Of a DNA stretch of 9,793 nt, positions 1 to 6,660 are shown piece after piece. Positions within the stretch are counted from its first letter, which is position 1. The number at the start of each line of letters is the position of its first letter. Made by a program: the position numbers and the translations under genes. The notes below the pieces were generated by a model. The model worked only from the letters and a program-made list of their open reading frames with translations. It was not told the DNA's origin and ran no database searches. Source of the stretch: Clostridia bacterium (lineage in GTDB: Bacteria; Bacillota_A; Clostridia; Oscillospirales; CAG-272). The stretch is taken from assembly GCA_017500625.1 (NCBI GenBank), contig JAFVYX010000051.1, positions 1 through 9,793 of the forward strand, written 5' to 3'.

Positions 1-619
1 CGGCGGGCGATTTGGCGAGGTGGGTGGCGCCGGCCGCCGTCAGCTCGGCGGCATCACCGTAGCCCCAGAGGACACCGAGAGGGGTAACGCCGACGGCGAG
101 GGCGCCCGCGACGTCAAAACGGCGGTCACCGACCATCACGGCGTCGGCGGGTCGGAGGCCTCGCTCACAGAGGGCGTAGGCCAGAAGGTCGGCCTTATCA
201 CCGCGGGTGCCGTCAAACTCGGCACCGTAGACGGCGGTGATATAACGGTCAAGGCCGAAGTGGGAGACGATGCGGCGGCCGTACTCGTGCGGCTTGCCCG
301 TAGCCAGGCAGAGCGTATGGCCCGCCGAGGCGAGGGCCGCCAGCATTTCGGGGACGCCCTCATAGACGGTGTTTTCAAAAAGGCCGCGCGTGCCGTAATA
401 CTCGCGATAGAGAGTGACGGCCCGTCGGGCGGCGGTATCGTCAAGGCCGTACAGCGTACGGAAGCAATCGTAAAGAGGGGGGCCGATAAAGGCGGTGGTC
501 ACCTCGTCCGGTAGGGTAGGCACCCCCAGTGCCGTGAGAGCATGGGCTGCCCCGGCAAGGATCCCGGGGCGCGAATCGGTCAGAGTGCCGTCGAGGTCGA
601 GAAATACAGTTTTTTTCAT
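1..619 (-). CDS. HAD-family hydrolase, phosphoglycolate phosphatase-like (3' end outside window)
   Basis: Haloacid dehalogenase-superfamily phosphatase, expected to hydrolyse a small phosphate monoester in the cytoplasm through an aspartyl-phosphate intermediate. Reading from the ATG at 619, 206 residues are visible and the frame is still open at base 1. Motif I is DLDGT (nucleophile D8, acid/base D10), motif II is ATGKP (T107), motif III lysine is K142, and motif IV is GDRRFD (D165, D169). The cap region contains FIGPPL at 44-49, a signature I associate with Gph-like HAD proteins of Clostridia. Nearly the whole domain is present, so only about 10 residues should be missing. The start is supported by GGAAAGGAG at 627-635, seven bases upstream. 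It is divergent from the nuclease operon and has its own promoter. The substrate cannot be told from the sequence; family assignment is secure. Confidence 0.9.
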   Translation of the reverse strand, partial: MKKTVFLDLDGTLTDSRPGILAGAAHALTALGVPTLPDEVTTAFIGPPLYDCFRTLYGLDDTAARRAVTLYREYYGTRGLFENTVYEGVPEMLAALASAGHTLCLATGKPHEYGRRIVSHFGLDRYITAVYGAEFDGTRGDKADLLAYALCERGLRPADAVMVGDRRFDVAGALAVGVTPLGVLWGYGDAAELTAAGATHLAKSPA

Positions 620-647
620 AGCGGCTCTCCTTTCCTTGGTCAGGTAC

Positions 648-676
648 ATTATAGCATCGGGAAAGCGAAAAGTCAA
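648..676 (-). promoter_or_regulatory. sigma-A-type promoter of the HAD hydrolase gene
   Basis: On the minus strand there is a -35 TTGACT (676-671), a 17-bp spacer, and a -10 TATAAT (653-648) preceded by TGC, giving an extended -10. Transcription would start near 641, just upstream of the ribosome binding site at 627-635. Confidence 0.85.
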
Positions 677-696
677 GCCGCGCCGTGGCCTCTCTC

Positions 697-726
697 TTGA
701 CAAACGGGGGGACGTTACCTTATAAT
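697..726 (+). promoter_or_regulatory. consensus sigma-A promoter of the sbcD-ATPase operon
   Basis: A perfect -35 TTGACA (697-702) and a perfect -10 TATAAT (721-726) are separated by 18 bp. Expected transcription start is about 733, giving a leader of roughly 26 nt that contains the ribosome binding site GAAAGGGG at 745-752. The -35 boxes of this and the divergent HAD promoter lie only 20 bp apart. Confidence 0.9.
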
Positions 727-758
727 AGCAGTATAAGAAATAAAGAAAGGGGAACGCC

Positions 759-1826
759 ATGAAGCTGATCCATACGGCCGATCTGCACCTCGGTGCGAGC
801 AGCACGACGCACTTCTCGGCCACTGTGGCCAGAAAGCGCCGCCGCGAGCTATTGCAGACCTTTGGCGCCATTGCCGACCTGGCCGTCAGTGAAGGGGCGC
901 GCGCCGTCCTCATTGCGGGCGACCTTTTTGACACCGCCAACCCCTCGGCCGAGACGGTGGACTACGTGATCGGCACGGTGAGACGCACGCCCGGTATCCG
1001 CTATTTCTGCCTGCCGGGGAATCATGACGGCGTACGCTTCCCCGACGTTCCCCTCCCCGAGAACCTGACGGTCTTCAGCGATCGGTGGGAGCGTCATACG
1101 CTGGATGACGTGGACGTTTACGGCATCGCCACCGACACCCCCCTTCCCTACGAGGAGCTTCTCCCCGACAGCGCAAGAAAGAACGTGGTGCTTCTTCACG
1201 GCGCCGTGCGCGAGGGGGGAAAGAACGCGGCGGGAGCCGTCATTCTCTCACGCCTTGCCGGGCGCGGCATCGATTACCTTGCGCTGGGGCATTACCACGC
1301 CCACTCCTGCGGTAGGATCGACGGGCGCGGCCTTTACGCCTATGCGGGCACGCCTGCGGGGCGCGGCTTTGACGAGGTAGGAGAGACGGGCGTTCTGATC
1401 CTTGACACCGACGATCTTACGGCCGAACCCGTTTTCCGCTCGGTCGGGGCGCGCCCGATCGCCATCGTGGAGGCCGACCTTTCGGGCATCGTAAGCTTCC
1501 GCGACATCGAAGGGGCTGTGGCACGGGCGATCGCTCCCCTCTCCGAGAAAGCGATCGTGCGAGTGGTCCTTACGGGCGCTCTGCCCCCCGAGGCACCGCG
1601 CCGCGATCTTTTGCATCTTTCCGAGGTCTTCGGTGATCGCTTCTTCCATTTTGAGGCCGTAGACAAGACCCGCCTTCTCCTCGACCTCGCCACCTATGAG
1701 AACAGCCTTTCTCTGAAGGGCGAGTTCATTCGCCGCGTGAAGGCCACCGCCATGAGCGAGGAGGACAAGGACACCGTGATCGCGGCGGGCCTTGCCGCTC
1801 TGCGCGGAGAGGAGATCGGACTATGA
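759..1826 (+). CDS. sbcD: SbcD/YhaO-type DNA repair exonuclease (Mre11-like metallophosphoesterase)
   Basis: Nuclease subunit of an SbcCD/Mre11-Rad50-like complex that, by family knowledge, trims DNA ends and cleaves hairpins using two Mn ions. The 355-aa protein has all phosphoesterase motifs in order: DLHLG (D8, H10), GDLFD (D55), GNHD (N88, H89), H147 in LLHGAV, and GHYH (H178, H180). The part after about residue 225 is the less conserved capping region. The ATG at 759 follows GAAAGGGG at a spacing of six bases. Its stop codon overlaps the start of the next gene by four bases (ATGA), so the two are translationally coupled and co-transcribed from the promoter at 697-726. Length fits the YhaO/SbcD family. 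Strict SbcD versus YhaO subfamily is uncertain, and the symbol is used in the broad COG0420 sense. Confidence 0.92.
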   Translation: MKLIHTADLHLGASSTTHFSATVARKRRRELLQTFGAIADLAVSEGARAVLIAGDLFDTANPSAETVDYVIGTVRRTPGIRYFCLPGNHDGVRFPDVPLPENLTVFSDRWERHTLDDVDVYGIATDTPLPYEELLPDSARKNVVLLHGAVREGGKNAAGAVILSRLAGRGIDYLALGHYHAHSCGRIDGRGLYAYAGTPAGRGFDEVGETGVLILDTDDLTAEPVFRSVGARPIAIVEADLSGIVSFRDIEGAVARAIAPLSEKAIVRVVLTGALPPEAPRRDLLHLSEVFGDRFFHFEAVDKTRLLLDLATYENSLSLKGEFIRRVKATAMSEEDKDTVIAAGLAALRGEEIGL

Positions 1827-4045
1827 AGCTTATCTCCTGCTATATTGCCGCCTTTGGCGGCATCGAGGATCGCGAATACCGCTTTCTTGACGGCATCACC
1901 GAGATCCTTGAGGCCAACGGTGCGGGAAAATCCACGTTGGCCGGCTTTCTGAAAGCCATGCTTTACGGTCTTGACGGCGCGAGCAAGAAAACTCTTGCCG
2001 AGAACGACGTCCAGTTCTACTCCCCCTTTGCGGGCGGTCGCTTCGGCGGCTCGCTCACCTTTGATGAGGGCGGGCGCGAATACCGCATTGAGCGCTTCTT
2101 CGAGCGACAGGGCAAGCAGGGCGTGACCGAATCCCTGCGCGTCATCGACACGCTGTCGGGTGAGGACGTGAGGGTGGACAACGAATCGATCGGAGACCGC
2201 CTTTTCGGAGTGGACGCCGATTCCTTTTTGCGTACCGTCTACCTCTCGCCGCGCTTTACCCCCAAGGAGGGAAGCGCCCCCGTGGGCATCACGGCGAAGC
2301 TGAACGACCTGGCGGGCGAGGTGTTTGACCTCGGTCGCTTTGACGGCGCGCGGCAGGCGCTGGAAAAGCGCCGCACAGAGCTGCGTCTGCGCCGCGGCCA
2401 GGGCGGCACCCTCTATGAGGCCGAGGAGCGCCAGCGCGCGCTCCTTGACGAGACCCGTGAGGCCGAGGCCGCAGCGATCGGGGCTGCCGAAGCCAAGGAG
2501 CGCGCCGCAAGGGCGCGGGCCGAGGGCGAGGAGCTGGACGCCGTGCGTGCCGAGGCCGAGACGGCGCTCCGTGAGGCAACCGCCCGCGCCGAGGCCCAAA
2601 GCGCCCGAGAGAGCCGCCGCGCCGAGCTTTCCGCGGCGCTTCTCCGTGAGGAGAGGGCGCTGGCCTCTGTGAAAGCACATTTCCCGAACGGCGTACCGAC
2701 CGACGAGGAGCTTTCCTCGCTTTCTGCCATGATCGGCCGTCAAGGCGCACTGGCCACCGAAAGGCAGAAAGTCGAGCGCTTGGGGGCGATCGCTCCCGAT
2801 GCCGAGGCCGCCGAACGGCTGCTCGCCCTGGACGAAAAGCGCTCCGAGATGAAAAGTTTTGTTTACAGTTTCAAAGAAGAGGACGAAAAAACAGCCAGAC
2901 CTGTGGCGAAATTCTCACCGCCCTCGCTCGTTCTCCTTCTTGTCGCCCTGGCGGGCATCGGACTGTGCTTTGCTTCCCTCACCGTCGGGCTGATCCTGCT
3001 CCTTCTCGGTGGTGGAGGTGCCGCCCTTTCGCTGTGGCATGCGGCAACGGTGCGACGGGTCGCCGCCGAACAGCGTGCGGTGGCCGAGCAGAAGCGAACC
3101 GAGGCCGAGACCGCGCTGGAGGAGTTAGAGACCGAGATCGCCGCGCTTTGTCATCGTCTCGGCATTACCGAGAGTGAGCGTACGCTCCGCGAGACGCTGG
3201 CCGAAAAGCGCGCCGAGGGGCGTCTCCTTTCCGAACGGTTGGCTTTGCTTGAGCGTCAGCGCGCCGAGACCGACCGCGCGATCCGCGAGGTGCTCTCCCT
3301 TTATGCCGACATTCCCCCCGAGAGCGAGGCGGCCGTGGCGCGGCTCCGCACCCTGACCGTGGAAATGCACACCCTTGAGTTTTCCGTAAAAGAAAAAAGC
3401 GAGGCGCTGGCCGCTCTACCGCCGCGCGAGGAGGAGGGAGTCGACGATTCCCTGCTGTCCGAGCTGAGGAAGAACAGTGAGGCACTTCGTGCGCGCGCCA
3501 CCGAGGCGCACGCGCGCGAGGCGGATCAAGCGGCGCGGGCCGAGGAGCTTTGCCGCCGCGCGGCGGGGCTTATGGCCGCCCGTGACGCTCTGGCCGTCAC
3601 CAAGGACGAGATCGCCGATATTTCGCGCCGCACCTCCCTCCTCGATGCCACGATCGAGCAGCTCGACGCGGCCAAGCGCGCCTTGGAGGAGCGTCACCTT
3701 TCGGGCGTGCGCGAGGCCTTTGCCCACTACCTTGGCTATCTTTTTGAGGACAAAGACTTCACGTTCACGGTCGACCGCAATCTCGACGTCAGCTTCACCG
3801 AGCGCGGCGAGGGCCACAGCGCCCTCTACCTCAGCTCGGGCCTTTCGGCCATGGTGGCGCTTTGTCTGCGTCTGGCGCTGACCGACCGCCTCTATCCCGA
3901 CGAGCGCCCGCCCCTGATCCTTGACGATCCCTTTGTGATGCTGGACGAGGACAATCTGGTGCTGGCAAAAGACCTGCTTTCCCGCCTGGCCGCCGACCGC
4001 CAGATCGTCTATATGACCTGCCACCCGTCGCGCTCGCTGCTGTGA
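1823..4045 (+). CDS. SbcC/Rad50/YhaN-type coiled-coil ATPase with central membrane hairpin
   Basis: ATPase partner of the preceding nuclease, 740 aa, shorter than typical SbcC (about 1000 aa). The N-terminal ATPase half has a Walker A at 30-38 (EANGAGKST, K36). The usual first Gly is Glu, as I recall for clostridial YhaN-like proteins. Residues about 175-350 and 410-625 are Ala/Glu/Arg-rich coiled coil. Between them lie two hydrophobic segments (about 367-386 and 387-406) that look like a membrane hairpin. No CxxC zinc hook is present. The C-terminal half has the ABC-type signature LSSG (670-673), Walker B LILDDP (698-703), D-loop LD (707-708) and a switch His (H734). The start overlaps the sbcD stop. 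The likely role is ATP-gated control of the nuclease at DNA ends, possibly at the membrane. Family call is firm; the membrane location is inferred. Confidence 0.9.
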   Translation: MKLISCYIAAFGGIEDREYRFLDGITEILEANGAGKSTLAGFLKAMLYGLDGASKKTLAENDVQFYSPFAGGRFGGSLTFDEGGREYRIERFFERQGKQGVTESLRVIDTLSGEDVRVDNESIGDRLFGVDADSFLRTVYLSPRFTPKEGSAPVGITAKLNDLAGEVFDLGRFDGARQALEKRRTELRLRRGQGGTLYEAEERQRALLDETREAEAAAIGAAEAKERAARARAEGEELDAVRAEAETALREATARAEAQSARESRRAELSAALLREERALASVKAHFPNGVPTDEELSSLSAMIGRQGALATERQKVERLGAIAPDAEAAERLLALDEKRSEMKSFVYSFKEEDEKTARPVAKFSPPSLVLLLVALAGIGLCFASLTVGLILLLLGGGGAALSLWHAATVRRVAAEQRAVAEQKRTEAETALEELETEIAALCHRLGITESERTLRETLAEKRAEGRLLSERLALLERQRAETDRAIREVLSLYADIPPESEAAVARLRTLTVEMHTLEFSVKEKSEALAALPPREEEGVDDSLLSELRKNSEALRARATEAHAREADQAARAEELCRRAAGLMAARDALAVTKDEIADISRRTSLLDATIEQLDAAKRALEERHLSGVREAFAHYLGYLFEDKDFTFTVDRNLDVSFTERGEGHSALYLSSGLSAMVALCLRLALTDRLYPDERPPLILDDPFVMLDEDNLVLAKDLLSRLAADRQIVYMTCHPSRSLL
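2853..2863 (+). repeat. dispersed AT-rich 11-mer, copy 1 (in the ATPase gene)
   Basis: AAAGTTTTGTT on the plus strand, in the sense direction of the gene, inside an AT-rich patch just before the membrane hairpin. Identical copies lie at 5176-5186 and 7310-7320. Confidence 0.5.
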
Positions 4046-4057
4046 CGGAAAAGAAAC

Positions 4058-4089
4058 AAGAGCAAGCACCTCAGTGCTTGCTCTTTTTT
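4058..4089 (+). terminator. rho-independent terminator of the sbcD-ATPase operon
   Basis: A perfect 12-bp stem (AAGAGCAAGCAC, 4058-4069, with 4074-4085) closes a CTCA loop and is followed by a T-tract at 4084-4089. It starts 12 bases after the ATPase stop. On the opposite strand the stem is followed by a T-rich but interrupted tract, so it may also serve the convergent rnr gene, which has no other hairpin before its neighbour. Confidence 0.93.
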
Positions 4090-4132
4090 GTCGGATAAGC
4101 GCCGAAAAAAGCGAGACGGCCGCGGTTTTCCT

Positions 4133-6145
4133 TTAGAGCGCCTCGGGACGGAAGGTGATGCGTCCCGCCGACACGTCGGCCTCGGTCACCGTGACCGTGA
4201 CGGCATCGCCGATCGCCACGGTGCGCTCACCGCACACAAGGACACGGCGGCGCTCGTCATAGGTGTACTCGCCGTCAAGGAGCGAGAGCGGGCAAAGCCC
4301 CTCGCAGGTGTTCGGAAGCTCCACGTAATAGCCGTGCGAGGTCACCGAGCTGACGCGCCCCTCAAAGCTCTTACCGATATGGTTCTTCATATAAAGCGTT
4401 TTGTAGAGCGCCTCGATGCGCCGCTCGGCGCCCACGGCGCGCAGCTCTCCCTCGGTGGCGGCCTCAGCACCGCGACGGGCGGCGGCGCGATACTTGGCAG
4501 CGGGGGCGCCGCCGAGCAGAACGGCACCGATGATGCGATGGGTGACAAGGTCGGAAAGACGGCGAATGGGCGAAGTGAAGTGGCAGTAGAGAGGCAGCGA
4601 CAGCCCGAAGTGGGGCGAGGGCTTCGGCTCATAGCGCGCCTTGGAGAGAGAGCGCAGGACGGTCACCGACACGGGGGCGGAAAGGCCGCGCTCCTCGGCC
4701 TCGATCAAAAGGCGCGCAAGAGCGGCGCTTGTCGGCTCCTCGTCCCGCCGCCACGGCAGGGGGAGCGAGAGAGCGGTGAGGTACTCGCAAAGCTCGCGAT
4801 ACTTTTCGGGCGGGGGCGGCTCGTGAATGCGATAGACGCAGGGGATCCCGCGTGCCGTCAGAAGCTCGGCCACCGCGCGGTTGGCGGTGAGCATAAACGC
4901 CTCAATGAGACGCTCGGCCTCGCCACGCTCGGCACGGGCGACGTCGATCGGCTCGCCCGCCTCGTTGAGAGCGACGACCGCCTCGGGCGTTTCCAGCTCC
5001 AGAATGCCGCGCTCACGGTCGCGTCTTAGAAGAACGGAGTACAACTCCCGCATACGGACAAGCGCCCCGTAAACGCCGCGGTATTTGGGATAGAAGGGCG
5101 AGGCCTCTCCCTCGGAAAAAAGTGAATTCACCTCGGAATAGACGCCGCGCATACGGCTTTTTATGATGCTCTTGTAAAGTTTTGTTTTCTTTATCTCGCC
5201 GCGAGCATCCAGCGCTATCTCGGCGGTGAGAGCGTACTTCTCCTCATTCGCGTTCAAGGAGCAGGCGCCGTTTGAGAGTGCCTCGGGGAGCATCGGCACC
5301 ACGCGATCGGCAAAGTAGACGCTGCTGCCGCGCTCGTGAGCGGTGGCGTCCAGCGCCGTGTGAGGGGTGACGTAATGCGAGACATCGGCAATATGGACCG
5401 AGAGGATATACCCCTCACCCGAACGGCGCACCGAGATCGCATCGTCAAGGTCCTTGGCACCCGCACCGTCGATCGTCAGGACGGTGTCGCGCGGGCGCAC
5501 GCGCCCTTCGTCCTTGAGGGGAGTGGCGGCCACAGACAGTGCCTCAGCCAGCGCTTCCTCCGAGAACTCGGTGGGGATCGCGTACTCGGCAAGGATCGCG
5601 GCGTAATTCGCAAAGCGCGAGGTGGCGCGGCCAAAGCTACGGACGAGCATCGCCTCACCGCCGCCGATGGGACGGGCCTCCACCTTGTCACCGAGGCGGG
5701 CGCGACCGCGAAGGCGCAGGGGAGGAAGGTGCGTGCTGTCGGGCAGGAGCCAGAGCTCGCCGCGTGGACGGAGGCCAAGCTCGGTGTCCGAGGTGGCCGT
5801 TCCGATGAGCGTCGGGTGAACCACGGACAGCACGTCCAAAACGCGGCCCTCGGCGCGCTCGCCGTCGCGGAGGATCTCTATGCGAACGGTATCGCCGTCC
5901 ATGGCCCCCGCTGTTGCGGCGGCAGGGATAAAGACGTCACTTCCCCCCTCACGGCTGACAAAGCCAAAGCCGCGACGGGTGCCCGAAAAGAGGCCGACCA
6001 CCGTGGGGGCCGAGAGCGGCGAGGCGACCCCACGGGGCGCACGCCGCCCACGGGCGGAGTGAGGGAGAGGGCGGCGCGTTTTCGGCGCTGAGCGCCGAGG
6101 GGCGGCAACGCCCCGTTTTTTTCTTGTGTCTTTCTTTTTTTTCAT
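4133..6145 (-). CDS. rnr: ribonuclease R
   Basis: Processive 3'-to-5' exoribonuclease that degrades structured RNA, a cytoplasmic RNA-decay and quality-control enzyme. The 670-aa protein has a basic N-terminal tail (1-48), a cold-shock/OB domain (about 49-105, with GFGFV), a second OB region (about 110-175), the RNB catalytic domain (about 205-535) and a C-terminal S1 domain (about 593-668). The four metal-binding aspartates are D226, D232, D234 and D235 in TIDGAGAKDLDD. The nucleotide-binding signature HFTSPIRR is at 522-529. The protein lacks the N-terminal helix-turn-helix region and long lysine-rich tail of some longer RNase R proteins. The ATG at 6145 is the first possible in-frame start, because a TAA lies four codons upstream. 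AAGGA at 6148-6152 is only two bases from the ATG, which is unusually tight. It lies downstream of secG, the common Bacillota order. Confidence 0.96.
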   Translation of the reverse strand: MKKKKDTRKKRGVAAPRRSAPKTRRPLPHSARGRRAPRGVASPLSAPTVVGLFSGTRRGFGFVSREGGSDVFIPAAATAGAMDGDTVRIEILRDGERAEGRVLDVLSVVHPTLIGTATSDTELGLRPRGELWLLPDSTHLPPLRLRGRARLGDKVEARPIGGGEAMLVRSFGRATSRFANYAAILAEYAIPTEFSEEALAEALSVAATPLKDEGRVRPRDTVLTIDGAGAKDLDDAISVRRSGEGYILSVHIADVSHYVTPHTALDATAHERGSSVYFADRVVPMLPEALSNGACSLNANEEKYALTAEIALDARGEIKKTKLYKSIIKSRMRGVYSEVNSLFSEGEASPFYPKYRGVYGALVRMRELYSVLLRRDRERGILELETPEAVVALNEAGEPIDVARAERGEAERLIEAFMLTANRAVAELLTARGIPCVYRIHEPPPPEKYRELCEYLTALSLPLPWRRDEEPTSAALARLLIEAEERGLSAPVSVTVLRSLSKARYEPKPSPHFGLSLPLYCHFTSPIRRLSDLVTHRIIGAVLLGGAPAAKYRAAARRGAEAATEGELRAVGAERRIEALYKTLYMKNHIGKSFEGRVSSVTSHGYYVELPNTCEGLCPLSLLDGEYTYDERRRVLVCGERTVAIGDAVTVTVTEADVSAGRITFRPEAL
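5176..5186 (+). repeat. dispersed AT-rich 11-mer, copy 2 (in rnr)
   Basis: AAAGTTTTGTT on the plus strand, antisense to rnr, where the coding strand reads through a Lys-rich stretch (KKTKLYKS). A further T extends the match with the copy at 2853 to 12 bases. Confidence 0.5.
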
Positions 6146-6181
6146 ATTCCTTGCTTAGTGTTTCACAGAGTTTTTGAGTTA

Positions 6182-6190
6182 TGTGGATAA
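6182..6190 (-). promoter_or_regulatory. isolated perfect DnaA-box sequence
   Basis: The minus strand reads TTATCCACA, the consensus DnaA box, between the secG terminator and rnr. It is a single copy with no cluster around it, so it is not an origin. It could be a chance match or a DnaA-titration or regulatory site in the rnr leader. Confidence 0.35.
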
Positions 6191-6194
6191 CGGC

Positions 6195-6223
6195 AAAAGA
6201 AAAAGGGAGCGATAAGCGCTCCC
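6195..6223 (-). terminator. intrinsic terminator after secG (possible attenuator before rnr)
   Basis: On the minus strand a 7-bp stem GGGAGCG/CGCTCCC (6223-6217 with 6211-6205, 5-nt loop) is followed by TTTTTCTTTT (6204-6195). It begins seven bases after the secG stop codon. I see no convincing promoter between it and rnr, so rnr may depend on readthrough. Confidence 0.8.
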
Positions 6224-6229
6224 TGTTTC

Positions 6230-6538
6230 TCAAAGACCGAGGGTCTTCACCAGCATCATGACCGGCGAATCGTTGCCGGAGTCATAGCTGAAGTCGGGCT
6301 GAATGAAGTAGACCGCCAGGACGAGGACCACAAACACGATGGCGGCGATGGTCGTCATGCGCGAGAGGAATCTGTCACGCTGAACGCCCTTTTCCTTGCC
6401 GTAAAAGGTTTCGGTACCACCAACGATCGTGCCCGAAAGGCCGCCCTTGGATTTCCCCTGCTGCAGGAGCACAGCCACCACGAGGAAAAGGCCGGTGGCG
6501 ATCAGAAGTCCGATCAGAATATAGGTTAAGACCTGCAT
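6230..6538 (-). CDS. secG: preprotein translocase subunit SecG
   Basis: Small membrane subunit of the SecYEG protein-export channel, assisting SecA-driven translocation. The 102-aa protein has two transmembrane helices (about 4-25 and 61-80) flanking the family signature LLQQGKSKGGLSG (24-36) and the cytoplasmic loop GTETFYGKEKG. A 22-residue tail (81-102) makes it somewhat longer than the roughly 76-aa Bacillus protein. The ATG at 6538 is preceded by GAAAGGAA (6548-6555) at a good spacing. It has its own promoter and is followed by a hairpin terminator and then rnr, the usual Bacillota neighbour. Confidence 0.96.
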   Translation of the reverse strand: MQVLTYILIGLLIATGLFLVVAVLLQQGKSKGGLSGTIVGGTETFYGKEKGVQRDRFLSRMTTIAAIVFVVLVLAVYFIQPDFSYDSGNDSPVMMLVKTLGL

Positions 6539-6564
6539 AAACGTAGCTTCCTTTCTAATACGAG

Positions 6565-6581
6565 CGGCCGGAAAACGGCCG
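6565..6581 (-). other. hairpin in the secG 5' leader
   Basis: Two CGGCCG copies (each itself palindromic) separated by five bases lie between the secG transcription start (about 6597) and its ribosome binding site. They could form a short leader hairpin. On the plus strand the same hairpin is followed by ATTTTT, so it might also stop plus-strand readthrough. Function is unknown. Confidence 0.4.
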
Positions 6582-6602
6582 ATTTTTCGTCAATTGCATT
6601 TT

Positions 6603-6631
6603 AGTATATCATATTCCGAGAAAAAAAGCAA
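6603..6631 (-). promoter_or_regulatory. sigma-A-type promoter of secG
   Basis: Minus-strand -35 TTGCTT (6631-6626), 17-bp spacer and -10 TATACT (6608-6603) preceded by TGA, an extended -10. Transcription should start near 6597, giving a leader of about 60 nt. Confidence 0.8.
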
Positions 6632-6660
6632 TAGCTTTCCCTCATTTTCCGAAAAAAACT

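Noticed and set aside
1910..1936. Degenerate Walker A in the ATPase (first Gly replaced by Glu)
   Set aside because: As recalled, clostridial YhaN-like ATPases typically read ENGxGKST. The essential GKST is intact.
4088..5029. Long plus-strand open frames across rnr (4088-5029 and 5336-6091)
   Set aside because: They mirror rnr codons, have no ribosome binding site or recognisable domain, and are expected shadows in GC-rich DNA.
5441..5470. Loss of a catalytic residue in RNase R (TIDGAGAKDLDD, Gly where many have Asp)
   Set aside because: The position (G229) is not one of the four metal-binding aspartates. It is Ser in E. coli RNase II. D226, D232, D234 and D235 are all present.
6621..6640. 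Terminator for the methyltransferase gene (5-bp stem AAAGC/GCTTT with T-run, minus strand)
   Set aside because: The stem is short and AT-rich and overlaps the secG -35 element, so it is too weak to call. Readthrough into secG is possible.
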